Of a stretch of 44,527 nt of DNA, positions 26,376-34,880 are shown one piece after another. The translations under genes and the position numbers were made by a program. Where the stretch lies: assembly GCF_017114945.1 (NCBI RefSeq), contig NZ_JABXKQ010000119.1, positions 1 to 44,527 of the forward strand, in the 5' to 3' direction. How positions within the stretch are numbered: position 1 is the stretch's first letter; every line of letters starts with the position of its first letter. Origin of the DNA: Nostoc sp. JL34 (GTDB lineage: Bacteria > Cyanobacteriota > Cyanobacteriia > Cyanobacteriales > Nostocaceae). A model generated the notes under the pieces. The model was given only the letters and a program-made list of their open reading frames with translations. It was not told where the DNA came from and did no database searches.

Positions 26376-26487
26376 TTAGCTTCGGTTCGGTGCGTCTGCC
26401 TTCAGCGGGGCCATGTCGATGACGAAGCCGTAGCGCACATCCTTGTTCAAGCTTTTTTCACAACGGCATCACGGTTGGCGACGAACC
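26376..26487 (-). pseudogene. Relic of an alcohol dehydrogenase C-terminus
   Basis: On the minus strand, LNKDVRYGFVIDMAPLKADA and a TAA at 26376-26378 match the end of the intact zinc alcohol dehydrogenase (LLKSDVKYRFCIDMASLKS). Upstream residues RDAVVKKA are in a shifted frame. Nothing of the catalytic domain remains. Confidence 0.6.
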
Positions 26488-26826
26488 TCACTGCACCGTT
26501 TGACCGCCATCGACGACTAAGGTGTGTCCGACAACGAAGGAGGATGCATCCGAACACAGCCAGAGGAGGGCATTGGCGATCTCTTCGGGCTGACCCATTC
26601 TTCCAATTGGCTCCTCCGCAATCACCTGCTCGCGTCCTTTAGCAGTGCCGCCAGTGAAGCGATCCATCATCGGTGTGTCAATGTAACCGGGAGCAACGGC
26701 GTTGACGCGGATGTTCTGCGAGGCGTAGTCGAGAGCCGCCGACTTAGTGAGTCCGATCACGGCGTGTTTTGCGGCGGTGTATGCGGCTCCGCTTTTCCCC
26801 TTGATAGAAAACCATCTCAAAAGCAT
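26488..26826 (-). pseudogene. N-terminally truncated SDR oxidoreductase
   Basis: A frame of 112 codons holding only the second half of an SDR: the active-site YTAAKHAVIGLTKSAALDYA, the NAVAPGYIDTPM motif and the C-terminal VVGHTLVVDGG. The Rossmann cofactor loop and the catalytic serine strand are absent, so it cannot act as a dehydrogenase. Its apparent ATG overlaps the cupin stop by one base. The first residues (MLLRWFSI) are unlike an SDR, so a deletion has joined the cupin end to the middle of the SDR. Confidence 0.8.
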
Positions 26827-27227
26827 TAAGATATTCCTTCATACTGCTCGTCGCTGACATGCTCCATCCAGTCCACAGGCTTGCCGTCGAGCCATTCCTG
26901 AATGGCGATATGCGTCATGGAAGTGGTTACTGTAGCACCGTGCCAATGCTTCTCACCCGCCGAAATCCAGATCGTGTCCCCCGGTCGAATTTCCTCGATC
27001 GATCCGCCCCAGCGTTGTACGAGGCCACAGCCAGCTGTCACGATTAGGGTTTGTCCCAAGGGGTGGGTATGCCATGCTGTCCGAGCGCCGGGTTCAAATG
27101 TGACACTGGCTCCAGACGTGCGTGCCGGATCGTGTGCCTCGAACAGGGGGTCAACGCGGACAGTGCCGGTAAAATACTCAGCCGGCCCTTTGGCGGAAGG
27201 CTGTGAGCCACTTCTTTTGATGTCCAT
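26826..27227 (-). CDS. Cupin-domain protein
   Basis: A 133-residue single cupin from the preferred start. The frame extends to 27290, but AAGGA lies 9-10 bases before ATG 27227, which gives [19 protein letters not shown]. Cupin motif 1 is [14 protein letters not shown] with two His ligands, and motif 2 is [17 protein letters not shown], giving a full metal site. The C-terminus [19 protein letters not shown] is shared with proteobacterial cupins found beside AraC/aldo-keto reductase clusters. It is the first gene leftward from the AraC divergent promoter and so probably leads the island operon. Confidence 0.9.
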   Translation of the reverse strand: MDIKRSGSQPSAKGPAEYFTGTVRVDPLFEAHDPARTSGASVTFEPGARTAWHTHPLGQTLIVTAGCGLVQRWGGSIEEIRPGDTIWISAGEKHWHGATVTTSMTHIAIQEWLDGKPVDWMEHVSDEQYEGIS

Positions 27228-27394
27228 TTTCTTAATTCCTTTAGTTAATGTCAGTTTGGTAGCTAGTAGGCAAGTCTCTTGCCCAATCAAAACTGAGTTT
27301 TATCTTGAATAAAAATCCAGAATGTTTATAAGAAGCCGAAATCATTTTTCCTTGCTTTAGCTTCATCTTAGGCATTTTGAAGGACAAGCAATAG

Positions 27395-27422
27395 GACGAT
27401 CGTCTAAGATTGTTGTACAATC
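27395..27422. promoter_or_regulatory. Palindromes in the divergent cupin/AraC promoter
   Basis: GACGATCGTC (27395-27404) is a perfect 10-base palindrome, and GATTG-TTGTA-CAATC (27408-27422) is an inverted repeat just downstream. Both are within 45 bases of the AraC start and between the two divergent genes. They are candidates for the AraC-family regulator's operator; this is inference from position. Confidence 0.45.
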
Positions 27423-27436
27423 CTGCAAACTTAGAA

Positions 27437-28402
27437 ATGAACGCTGCCAATATCAATTTAATGAACGACCCGCAGGCAAAGCGCGAGGCAGACAGAGGGC
27501 AAGCCTACAGAGACGAACTGACTGAGCTGATTGCCCAGGCGATTCCTCATGATGGGACGATTGAGCCGCTCAAAGGATTGCACTTCAACCGCGCCTCCTC
27601 GCCTTCGGAATGCATTCATAGTGTCTCTATCCCTGCATTTTGTGCGATCGCTCAGGGCAGCAAAGAAGTCCTTTTGGGTAGCGATCGCTATCAGTACGAC
27701 CCGATGCATTATCTGCTGGCTACGGTTGAACTGCCGATTGTCAGCCAAATTCTGGAAGCGTCCAAGGCGCAACCTTACTTTAGCCTGCGCCTCGATCTTG
27801 ACCCTACCCTCGTTGGCTCAGTGATGGTCGAGGCTGGGTATCCCTCATCGCGCAGCCGTGCTGATGTGAAAGCGATTGACGTAAGTCCGTTGAATGCAAA
27901 TCTGTTGGACGCTGTGGTGCGGCTAGTTAGGCTTTTAGATTCCCCTGCTGAAGCTCATATTCTCGCACCACTGATTAAGCGGGAAATCATTTACCGACTT
28001 CTGATGGGAGAGCAAGGTAATCGGCTCCGTCATATTGCAGTTCTGGGTGGCTATACCTACCACATTGCCAGAGCCGTCGAGCTACTTCGTAAAGACTTTA
28101 ACGAGCCGCTTCGGATTGAAAACATCGCCCGAGAAATGGGAATGAGTGTTTCGGGCTTTCACCATCACTTCAAGTCTGTCACTGCAATGAGTCCCTTGCA
28201 GTTCCAGAAACAATTGCGGCTCCAGGAGGCTCGCCGTCTGATGCTGGGGGAAAACCTTGACGCTACCAGTGCTGCCTATCGAGTGGGGTATGATGATGCC
28301 TCGCACTTCAACCGAGAGTACAAGCGGCTCTTTGGTGCTCCACCGATGCGCGATGTGGAGCGGCTGCGAGAAACTGCTAGGGAGACTGCTAATTCAATAT
28401 GA
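27437..28402 (+). CDS. AraC-family transcriptional regulator
   Basis: A 321-residue regulator from ATG 27437; TTG 27410 and ATG 27461 are alternatives and no clear ribosome-binding site decides. The N-terminal AraC_N-type effector domain (residues about 30-190, with SVSIPAFCAIAQGSKEVLLG) is followed by two helix-turn-helix motifs: LRIENIAREMGMSVSGFHHHFKS and ATSAAYRVGYDDASHFNREYKRLFG. It is divergent from the cupin and bounds the oxidoreductase island, so it is the likely activator of that island in response to an aldehyde, aromatic or other electrophile; the ligand is unknown. Base composition is closer to the host than in the ADH/SDR genes. Confidence 0.9.
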   Translation: MNAANINLMNDPQAKREADRGQAYRDELTELIAQAIPHDGTIEPLKGLHFNRASSPSECIHSVSIPAFCAIAQGSKEVLLGSDRYQYDPMHYLLATVELPIVSQILEASKAQPYFSLRLDLDPTLVGSVMVEAGYPSSRSRADVKAIDVSPLNANLLDAVVRLVRLLDSPAEAHILAPLIKREIIYRLLMGEQGNRLRHIAVLGGYTYHIARAVELLRKDFNEPLRIENIAREMGMSVSGFHHHFKSVTAMSPLQFQKQLRLQEARRLMLGENLDATSAAYRVGYDDASHFNREYKRLFGAPPMRDVERLRETARETANSI

Positions 28403-28508
28403 TTGTGACTTGAATCATAAAATGATATAAGATCCTCACTGTTGCATCAGTTTCCCGCAGGGTACGGAAGTTCAGTGGCTCAAAATCATCCTGCCTGCTA
28501 CCTCCATC

Positions 28509-31241
28509 CTAAATAGATTTCATTGGCAGACTGACAACGAATGTCGCCCCCTGTCCAATTCCTGGACTTTCGGCAGAGACTGTACCACCGTGTAATTCTA
28601 CCAAGTGGCGGACGATCGCTAACCCTAATCCTAGTCCACCATGCGATCGCGTTCTGGAACTGTCAGCTTGACGAAAGCGTTCAAATACATGGGGCAAGAA
28701 TTCGGCAGCAATTCCCCCTCCCGTATCACTTACCCGAATTTGCACGGAAGATTCAACGTGCTTCAATTGCACATCAACTGTGCCGCCCTTGGGTGTAAAC
28801 TTGACAGCGTTGGAGAGCAAATTCCACATAACCTGTTGCAAGCGGTCGGCATCACCCACAACTACCTCTACTTTCGGGTCGAATCTACACTTAATGCTAA
28901 TCTCTTTGGCTTGGGCTGCTGGGTATACAGTATTGATTGCTGCCTCCATCAGTGGTACAAGTTTTACCATTTCTATACGTAGATGGAGTGTACCTCTAAT
29001 AATCCGTGACACATCTAAGACATCTTCGATAAGTTGCGTCAGGGATCTAGTGTTCCGCTCAATTGTCTCTAGTGCCCTACCAGTAGTAATCTCGTTAAAC
29101 TTCCGAGTTCTAAGTAGCTGCGTCCAGCCCAGGATAGCATTCAGAGGTGTACGGAGTTCGTGGGAGAGGGTGGCCAGAAACTCATCCTTCATGCGGTTGG
29201 CAGTTTCGGCATCGGTGCGTGCTGCTTGTTCACGCTCAAGCAATTGTTCGCGTTCTTGTTCTGCTTGTTTGCGATCGGTAATGTCAATCATGAATCCGTG
29301 TAGTAGCTGCGGCCCATTTTCATCCCGCACCACATTTACAATGTCATACAGCCAAATGACTCGGCCATCAGCAGCCAACATTCTGTATTCAAACTCGTAA
29401 TTATTCAGTGATAAGGAAGACTCTTGGCAATACTGGATAGCCCACTCCCGATCTTCTGGATGCATGTATTTTGCCCAGAAATTATCGGTGTACCAGTCTG
29501 ACAATGGATAGCCCAGAATCTCAAAAGTTTGCGGCCCTACATAGGTAAAATTCCCAGTAGTGGTATTTACCTCCCAAGGAATTATGCGGACTTTTTCGGT
29601 GAGTATCTTTAACCGTTTCTCGCTTTGTTTGAGAGCTGCTTCTGCTAACTTATGAAGTGTAATATCTGTAATTAGGGCAACAAATCCTGCAACTTTTCCC
29701 TGCTGACTGAACTGGGGAATGTAAGTGACATTCACGTAATGGTTTGTGCCATCTTTATGGGGTAATTGGGTTTCGTAAGTTACTTGCTCTCCTGAAAGTA
29801 CTGTTTCTACATAAGGAAGAATCGACTGATAAACCGACTCTCCCAAAATTTCTCTAATGTGTTTACCAGAAATTTCGGAAGCAGGAAGCCCAAACCAGTC
29901 TTCATATTCTTTGTTATTAAAGCGATAACGCTGCTCCCCATCAACATAAGAAATCTTAACGGGCACAGCATTTGTAATTAGGCGTAGTTCATCTTCTCGT
30001 TGACGCAGTGCAGCTTCGGCTCGTTTGCGTTCTGTGATGTCGCGTTGAGTTCCCCACGCCCTGACTAAAAGCCCATTTTCGACAATTCCCACCAGATTAT
30101 TCAAAAAATATTTGGAATTACCTTGCTTATCTATTTCATGGGACTCGGCATCGATTAGTTGGTAGTTAGAACGGATAAAGTTACGCAGGTATGCAATATT
30201 ATGTGGATCGGAGGGAACAAGAAAGTCTCCTAGTCTGACGCCGATAATTTCTTCGGCACGAGAACAGCCATACATCTGCGCCATAACATTGTTGCATTCT
30301 GCTAAGTAAACATATTGGTAAAAATGTTGAATTTGTTCATCTTCTGGACAATCTGGCGAAATTGGTATTTCCAGTTCGATACACCAAATACCTTCTGAAC
30401 TCTGCTCTAAAAAAGCGCGGTAGCGTTCTTCGCTTTTGGAAAGGGCAAGCTCTGCTTGTTTGCGTTTGCTTAAATCAAGTACAAAAGAGATAATCTCGTT
30501 AGGACTATTTTCTAACAAAGCAGAACCGAACAGGATGGGAACGCGGCTGTTATCTTGGCGGATGTATTCGTTCTCAAAAGGCTGACACACTCCTTTGCTT
30601 GTAAGTTCTGCGTAGGCGTAGCCCGCTGTAGGCATCGCACTGTTGTTAGCTTCAATATATTCTGGTGGGATCATGTCGCGCCATCGAACTCGCTCTGCTT
30701 GCAAATCCTCCTGCGAATAACCTACCATTCCTAAAAAAGCATCATTAGCCTCTGCGATCGCCCCGTCCATATTGCCTACAATTACCCCAATGATATTGGA
30801 CTCTACCAACCTTCTAAACTTTGCTTCACTCACCTGTAGTTTCTGCAAACTCGTTTGAAGATGTTGTTTGGCAGTGCGTAACTCTGAGTTCAGCAAGTTA
30901 ATAACTGTTGTCACCAGCACAAACAAGCCTAACCACAGTATATTGTCTAGACTGGTAACCAAGAGCGAAAACACTGGTTCTAAGAAAAAGTAGCTGACGG
31001 CTAAAGTAGACAAAGCAGTAGCCAGCAACCCTGCTTCCATACCGCCATACCAGGCACTAATCGCCACGGCGGCAAAAAACAGCAGGAAAATACTTGGTTT
31101 TAGTAGTGGCTGTAGCAATAGTGTTAGTAGCAATCCGCTACCAACAGCCAATAATGCCACAGCATAAGGGGCTAGAAGGAAACGTGTTCCTTTCAATGTA
31201 GCTTCTCCTTTTATGCAGCTAGCTAAAAGATTATTCCCCAA
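28509..31241 (-). CDS. Multi-PAS membrane sensor histidine kinase
   Basis: A 910-residue kinase. Residues about 20-120 hold four membrane spans of the KdpD-like DUF4118 type (LFFAAVAISAWYGGMEAGLLAT). Four PAS/PAC modules follow at about 140-265, 275-410, 418-535 and 540-660, each ending with a DITDRK- or DITERK-like tail and a coiled linker. The HisKA H-box SHELRTPLNAILGW carries His694. The HATPase domain has LWNLLSNAVKFTP, DTGGGI, FERFRQ and GLGLGLAIV. It has no receiver domain, and no response regulator lies beside it. Residues about 202-211 (SAMPTAGYAY) in the first PAS module are encoded by a dispersed repeat. Confidence 0.92.
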   Translation of the reverse strand: MGNNLLASCIKGEATLKGTRFLLAPYAVALLAVGSGLLLTLLLQPLLKPSIFLLFFAAVAISAWYGGMEAGLLATALSTLAVSYFFLEPVFSLLVTSLDNILWLGLFVLVTTVINLLNSELRTAKQHLQTSLQKLQVSEAKFRRLVESNIIGVIVGNMDGAIAEANDAFLGMVGYSQEDLQAERVRWRDMIPPEYIEANNSAMPTAGYAYAELTSKGVCQPFENEYIRQDNSRVPILFGSALLENSPNEIISFVLDLSKRKQAELALSKSEERYRAFLEQSSEGIWCIELEIPISPDCPEDEQIQHFYQYVYLAECNNVMAQMYGCSRAEEIIGVRLGDFLVPSDPHNIAYLRNFIRSNYQLIDAESHEIDKQGNSKYFLNNLVGIVENGLLVRAWGTQRDITERKRAEAALRQREDELRLITNAVPVKISYVDGEQRYRFNNKEYEDWFGLPASEISGKHIREILGESVYQSILPYVETVLSGEQVTYETQLPHKDGTNHYVNVTYIPQFSQQGKVAGFVALITDITLHKLAEAALKQSEKRLKILTEKVRIIPWEVNTTTGNFTYVGPQTFEILGYPLSDWYTDNFWAKYMHPEDREWAIQYCQESSLSLNNYEFEYRMLAADGRVIWLYDIVNVVRDENGPQLLHGFMIDITDRKQAEQEREQLLEREQAARTDAETANRMKDEFLATLSHELRTPLNAILGWTQLLRTRKFNEITTGRALETIERNTRSLTQLIEDVLDVSRIIRGTLHLRIEMVKLVPLMEAAINTVYPAAQAKEISIKCRFDPKVEVVVGDADRLQQVMWNLLSNAVKFTPKGGTVDVQLKHVESSVQIRVSDTGGGIAAEFLPHVFERFRQADSSRTRSHGGLGLGLAIVRHLVELHGGTVSAESPGIGQGATFVVSLPMKSI
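30609..30639. repeat. Dispersed GCGTAGGCGTAGCCC repeat inside the kinase gene
   Basis: TGCGTAGGCGTAGCCC, then GCTGTAGGCATCGCA. It matches the intergenic copies at 12663, 31255 and 38326. Read on the minus strand it adds AMPTAGYAYA in a variable loop of the first PAS domain without breaking the frame. Confidence 0.85.
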
Positions 31242-31254
31242 ATCAGCTATAAAT

Positions 31255-31284
31255 TGCGTAGGCGTAGCCCATCGTAGACATAGC
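31255..31284. repeat. Dispersed GCGTAGGCGTAGCCC repeat, degenerate intergenic copy
   Basis: TGCGTAGGCGTAGCCC, then ATCGTAGACATAGC. It starts 14 bases upstream of the kinase start codon, close enough to lie in the leader of that gene. Confidence 0.75.
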
Positions 31285-31523
31285 TCAATACTTATTATGC
31301 ATCGGAAAAATACATACCTAAGCAGTTACTTGCTGCGGATCTATCTAAAGTAGTAAAGCTGAGATTTAGCAAAGCTTCAATAACCTGATAATGGTCGCTC
31401 TAATTATATATATTTTATTTTTGAGTCTCCGTCAAAGAGTATAGATTTATTAAGAATAATTCCGAACTCAGTAGTCAGAATTCAATAGGAATTAGAGTCA
31501 GGCTAGCTGATAGCGCAGCCTTA

Positions 31524-31682
31524 GAGGTTGTTTGAAAAGTTATAAAGTATACTCAAAACCCCGCTTCCATTCCTCTCCCTGAAAGGTCAAGAGGCTTTGA
31601 AACCCCCTTCCCTACTAGGGAATGGGGGCTGGGGGGTTAGGTTTTCGAGGCTTAGATGTTAAAAAACTTTTCAAACAACCTC
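31524..31682. mobile_element. 159-bp MITE with 18-bp perfect TIRs and TTA target duplication
   Basis: Ends GAGGTTGTTTGAAAAGTT (31524-31541) and AACTTTTCAAACAACCTC (31665-31682) are exact complements, flanked by TTA at 31521-31523 and 31683-31685. A 3-bp TNA duplication fits IS5-family (IS1031-group) targeting. The interior has a further CCCCCTTCCCTA/TAGGGAATGGGGG hairpin and no open frame. Confidence 0.85.
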
Positions 31683-31825
31683 TTAGCGAGTCTGAGAGCG
31701 TCTGAACATTGTTTAGAACCAAGACCGCAATAGTGCAGCAAAACAAGATTTAAATATTCTTCTTTGCTAAAATTTCATCCCTTAGCAGTAGAATCTTCTG
31801 AATTCTGACTTATGACTTCTCTCTA

Positions 31826-33127
31826 TTAAGTTTTTAAATTAATTCCCTTGAGTATATAAGTCATCATTTCACCTTTACCTTTAACTTTAATTAGACCTCG
31901 TTTCTCCAATAAGTACTTATCCTTTAAAAGCTGATAACTTGCTTCACAAACCTGGATACTACCTGCAATACCATGTGATTCCATTCTACTAGCTATATTG
32001 ACAGTATCTCCCCAAAGGTCGTAGGCAAACTTTTTCAGCCCAATCACCCCTGCGACTACTGGCCCCGTACTAATGCCAATACGGATACTAAAGGATTGCT
32101 TATTTTCTTCGTTAAAGGTAGCTACAGCATTTTGCATATCCAAGGCCATGTTAGCTATTGCTGGAGCATGGTTATTAGACTGATTTGGCAACCCAGCAAC
32201 AGCCATGTATGCATCGCCAATGGTCTTGATTTTCTCTACCCCATGACGTTCTGCTAATTGGTCAAACAGACAGAATATTGTATTTAATAACTCGACTAAT
32301 TCCGCAGGGGAAGTGCGAGATGAAAGCTCTGTAAAGCCAACAATATCGGCAAATAGCACCGTAACTTCCAGAAAGCTATCAGCAATAGTTGCCGGCTCTT
32401 GTTTTAATTGTTCTGCAATCATCTCTGGCAAAATATTTAGTAATAGCCGTTCTGATTTGTACTGCGCTAGTTCCATTGCCTTACGGGCGTAAAATTCTTT
32501 TTTTCGCAAGCGTTCGTATAAATAGACAGAGAAGACACAAATTATGCAAGTCCAAAAGAAATATAAACCTTGTTCAATGTAAAAAGCTGATGGGTTTTTT
32601 AATCCGGGGTTATATAAGATATATAAAATTAAATAGCAAAGAATTGTTCCAAGTTGTGAAATTAAATGTATCCCCCATTGCACTGGAACGATTGTAGCCT
32701 GAGTGAGAAACATCAAAGTCCAAATATTGCTCCTAGGTTCTAGATTATTAAATAGTAAAGCGATAGCAATTTGGACAGCACAAGTTACAGACCAGGATAA
32801 ACTTAAAAAAATTAAGTTTGGGTAACGACGACCTATATAGGTTTTACATAAACCCCAACAAACAAGCGTAAATACTTCTACTACAATACCGATTTTAAAA
32901 GCATATATCTTGCCTTCCAATTGTGAATTTGCCCAGAGAAAAAAAGCGATCAAAGTTAAGCCAGCCGCGAACATAATCTGCGCCTGCAATTGCAGCCGTT
33001 TCAACAGAAAACTCTGTCGCTGTTCTTTGTATGATTCGGTAAATTTATTGTTGGTTTGCCGATAGGACATTCCATGACTAATGAGCGCATCTAGTTGTGT
33101 TTTATCTGAGTTACTTGGATGAATCAT
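31826..33127 (-). CDS. Membrane-bound class III adenylate cyclase
   Basis: A 433-residue cyclase. Six hydrophobic helices occupy residues about 48-205, then a linker (ERLLLNILPEMIAEQLK) leads to the cyclase homology domain from about 255. Metal ligands are Asp261 (LFADIVGFT) and Asp305 (GDAYMAV). The ATP-selecting pair Lys301 (KIKTIGD) and Asp370 (AYDLWGD) points to cAMP rather than cGMP. Transition-state Asn377 and Arg381 (VNIASRM) are present. It should make cAMP in response to an unknown membrane signal. It is divergent from the helicase gene across a repeat-filled spacer of about 175 bases. Confidence 0.92.
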   Translation of the reverse strand: MIHPSNSDKTQLDALISHGMSYRQTNNKFTESYKEQRQSFLLKRLQLQAQIMFAAGLTLIAFFLWANSQLEGKIYAFKIGIVVEVFTLVCWGLCKTYIGRRYPNLIFLSLSWSVTCAVQIAIALLFNNLEPRSNIWTLMFLTQATIVPVQWGIHLISQLGTILCYLILYILYNPGLKNPSAFYIEQGLYFFWTCIICVFSVYLYERLRKKEFYARKAMELAQYKSERLLLNILPEMIAEQLKQEPATIADSFLEVTVLFADIVGFTELSSRTSPAELVELLNTIFCLFDQLAERHGVEKIKTIGDAYMAVAGLPNQSNNHAPAIANMALDMQNAVATFNEENKQSFSIRIGISTGPVVAGVIGLKKFAYDLWGDTVNIASRMESHGIAGSIQVCEASYQLLKDKYLLEKRGLIKVKGKGEMMTYILKGINLKT

Positions 33128-33152
33128 GCACTTTTTGCGTTATTAGTAATCA

Positions 33153-33302
33153 AGGGAGTGGGGACTGGGTAGTGGGGATTGGGTACTGGGTACTGGGGAC
33201 TAGATACTAAGTACTGAGGACTAGGTAAGAACTTTTCAATCCTTATCCCCAATCCCTAGTGCCCAATCCCTAGTTCCCAATCCCCAATCCCCAATCCCCA
33301 AA
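33153..33302. repeat. Complementary G-rich and C-rich tandem repeat arrays in a divergent promoter
   Basis: Left arm 33153-33225 repeats GGGTACTG/GGGGACT-like heptamers, and right arm 33241-33302 repeats CCCCAAT/CCCTAGT heptamers and ends at the helicase ATG. The arms are mutually complementary across about 16 bases of spacer. The left arm has eight GGG or GGGG runs separated by 3-4 bases on the plus strand, and the right arm has the same on the minus strand, so each strand can form a G-quadruplex. Confidence 0.8.
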
Positions 33303-34880
33303 ATGGCTCGTACCCCAACATTAAATTTTGATCGTGGCACATTAATTCTGCATCCACCACCACGCGGCAAAGGTTGGATGGACTATGCTACGTGGGATGA
33401 TAGAGTTGAAAAATTCCGCATTCCAGCAATTAGATACCGATCGCTAGTAGAAGCACTACAAGCGGAAGATGTGAATTTTATCGATGAGGCCAAGCAATTT
33501 TATCCTATAGATTTGGTTCCCACTCTGGAAATGGAACCCTATCCCCACCAAACTGAGGCGCTAGCGGCTTGGAAACTAGCGGGTAGACAAGGAGTCGTTG
33601 TACTTCCCACGGCGGCGGGAAAGACTTATTTAGCGCAAATGGCGATGCAGTCAACGCCGCGCACGACGTTGATTGTAGTGCCTACTTTGGATTTAATGCA
33701 TCAGTGGTATGCACATTTAGTAGCGGCTTTCCCCGATGCTGAGGTGGGATTGCTGGGGGGTGGTTCGCGGGATAGAACGGCTATTTTAGTTGCAACTTAT
33801 GATAGTGCCGCAATTCACGCTGAAACGTTGGGAAATCAATATGCGTTGATTGTTTTTGACGAATGTCATCATTTACCGACAGATTTTAATCGGGTAATTG
33901 CCGAATATGCGATCGCACCTTATCGCCTAGGACTCTCCGCGACACCAGAACGCACCGATGGTAAGCACGCTGACTTAAATATCCTCATTGGTCAAGAAGT
34001 ATATCGCAAACGCGCCGAAGATTTGGCGGGAAAGGCGTTAGCAGAACATGAAATCGTCCAAATTAAGGTTAAGTTATCTCAACTTGAGCGGGAAAGATAC
34101 AATCAACTAATTCAAACTCGCAACGACTTTTTGAAGCAATCCAAGATTTCTTTGGGAAGTCTGCAAGGTTGGCAAATGTTCGTGCAAATGAGTGCGCGAT
34201 CGCAATCTGGACGGAGGGCGATGTTAGCGCACCGGGAAGCGAAAGATATCGCTTTGGGTACTGATGGAAAATTGCGAATTCTGATTAATCTATTAGCGGA
34301 ACATTATCCGGCACGAATTTTGATTTTTACTGCTGATAATGCGACGGTTTATCGCATTTCTCAAGAGTTGCTAATTCCGGCAATTACTCATCAAACTCCT
34401 GTGAAAGAACGGCATGAAATATTAACCAAGTTTCGAGAGGGTAAATATAATACTTTGGTTGCTTCTCATGTGTTGAATGAAGGAGTTGATGTGCCGGCGG
34501 CTTCTGTGGCAATTATTTTATCAGGAACGGGTTCGGCTAGGGAGTATACTCAGCGCTTGGGGAGGATTTTACGGAAGGGGAATATTGAGAATAAACAGGC
34601 AATTTTGTATGAGGTGGTGGCGGAGGATACAAGTGAGGAGGGGACTTCGGCGCGGCGAAGAGGGGAGAGGAAGGTAGGGGAAGAAAAAGAGAGGAAAGGG
34701 AATTTACAGGTTGTGTATGGGAGTGGGAAAGAAAGGAGTTTGAAGGCTGCGGAACAGTTAGAAATTAATTATTCAACCGGAAGTTCAAAATCTAAAATCC
34801 AAAATTCAGATGTTACCGACAGACTTACTGATGCATCGCCAAAACGGCGAGGAGATCATCCCGAAGAGACTGAAGATTGA
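33303..34880 (+). CDS. XPB/SSL2-like superfamily 2 helicase
   Basis: A 525-residue DNA helicase. An N-terminal DNA-damage-recognition-like region covers residues 1-75. RecA domain 1 has Walker A PTAAGKT (102-108), DECHH (186-190) and the SAT motif LGLSATPERTDG (209-220). An insert follows, then RecA domain 2 with LIFTADNATVYRISQ, HVLNEGVDVPAASVAII and QRLGRILRKG. The C-terminal 90 residues are charged and partly encoded by a purine tract. It overlaps the Bax1-like gene by 71 bases, so the two are translationally linked. By analogy with archaeal XPB-Bax1, the pair should unwind and cut damaged DNA. The ATG follows directly on the C-rich repeat array. Confidence 0.92.
   Translation: MARTPTLNFDRGTLILHPPPRGKGWMDYATWDDRVEKFRIPAIRYRSLVEALQAEDVNFIDEAKQFYPIDLVPTLEMEPYPHQTEALAAWKLAGRQGVVVLPTAAGKTYLAQMAMQSTPRTTLIVVPTLDLMHQWYAHLVAAFPDAEVGLLGGGSRDRTAILVATYDSAAIHAETLGNQYALIVFDECHHLPTDFNRVIAEYAIAPYRLGLSATPERTDGKHADLNILIGQEVYRKRAEDLAGKALAEHEIVQIKVKLSQLERERYNQLIQTRNDFLKQSKISLGSLQGWQMFVQMSARSQSGRRAMLAHREAKDIALGTDGKLRILINLLAEHYPARILIFTADNATVYRISQELLIPAITHQTPVKERHEILTKFREGKYNTLVASHVLNEGVDVPAASVAIILSGTGSAREYTQRLGRILRKGNIENKQAILYEVVAEDTSEEGTSARRRGERKVGEEKERKGNLQVVYGSGKERSLKAAEQLEINYSTGSSKSKIQNSDVTDRLTDASPKRRGDHPEETED

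Larger units (their letters stand above)
31242..31825. other. 584-base spacer with a dispersed repeat and a MITE
   Basis: This lies between two minus-strand genes. It contains the repeat copy at 31255-31284 (just upstream of the kinase start) and the 159-bp inverted-repeat element at 31524-31682, and is otherwise AT-rich. The kinase promoter should lie here; no gene was seen. Confidence 0.6.
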
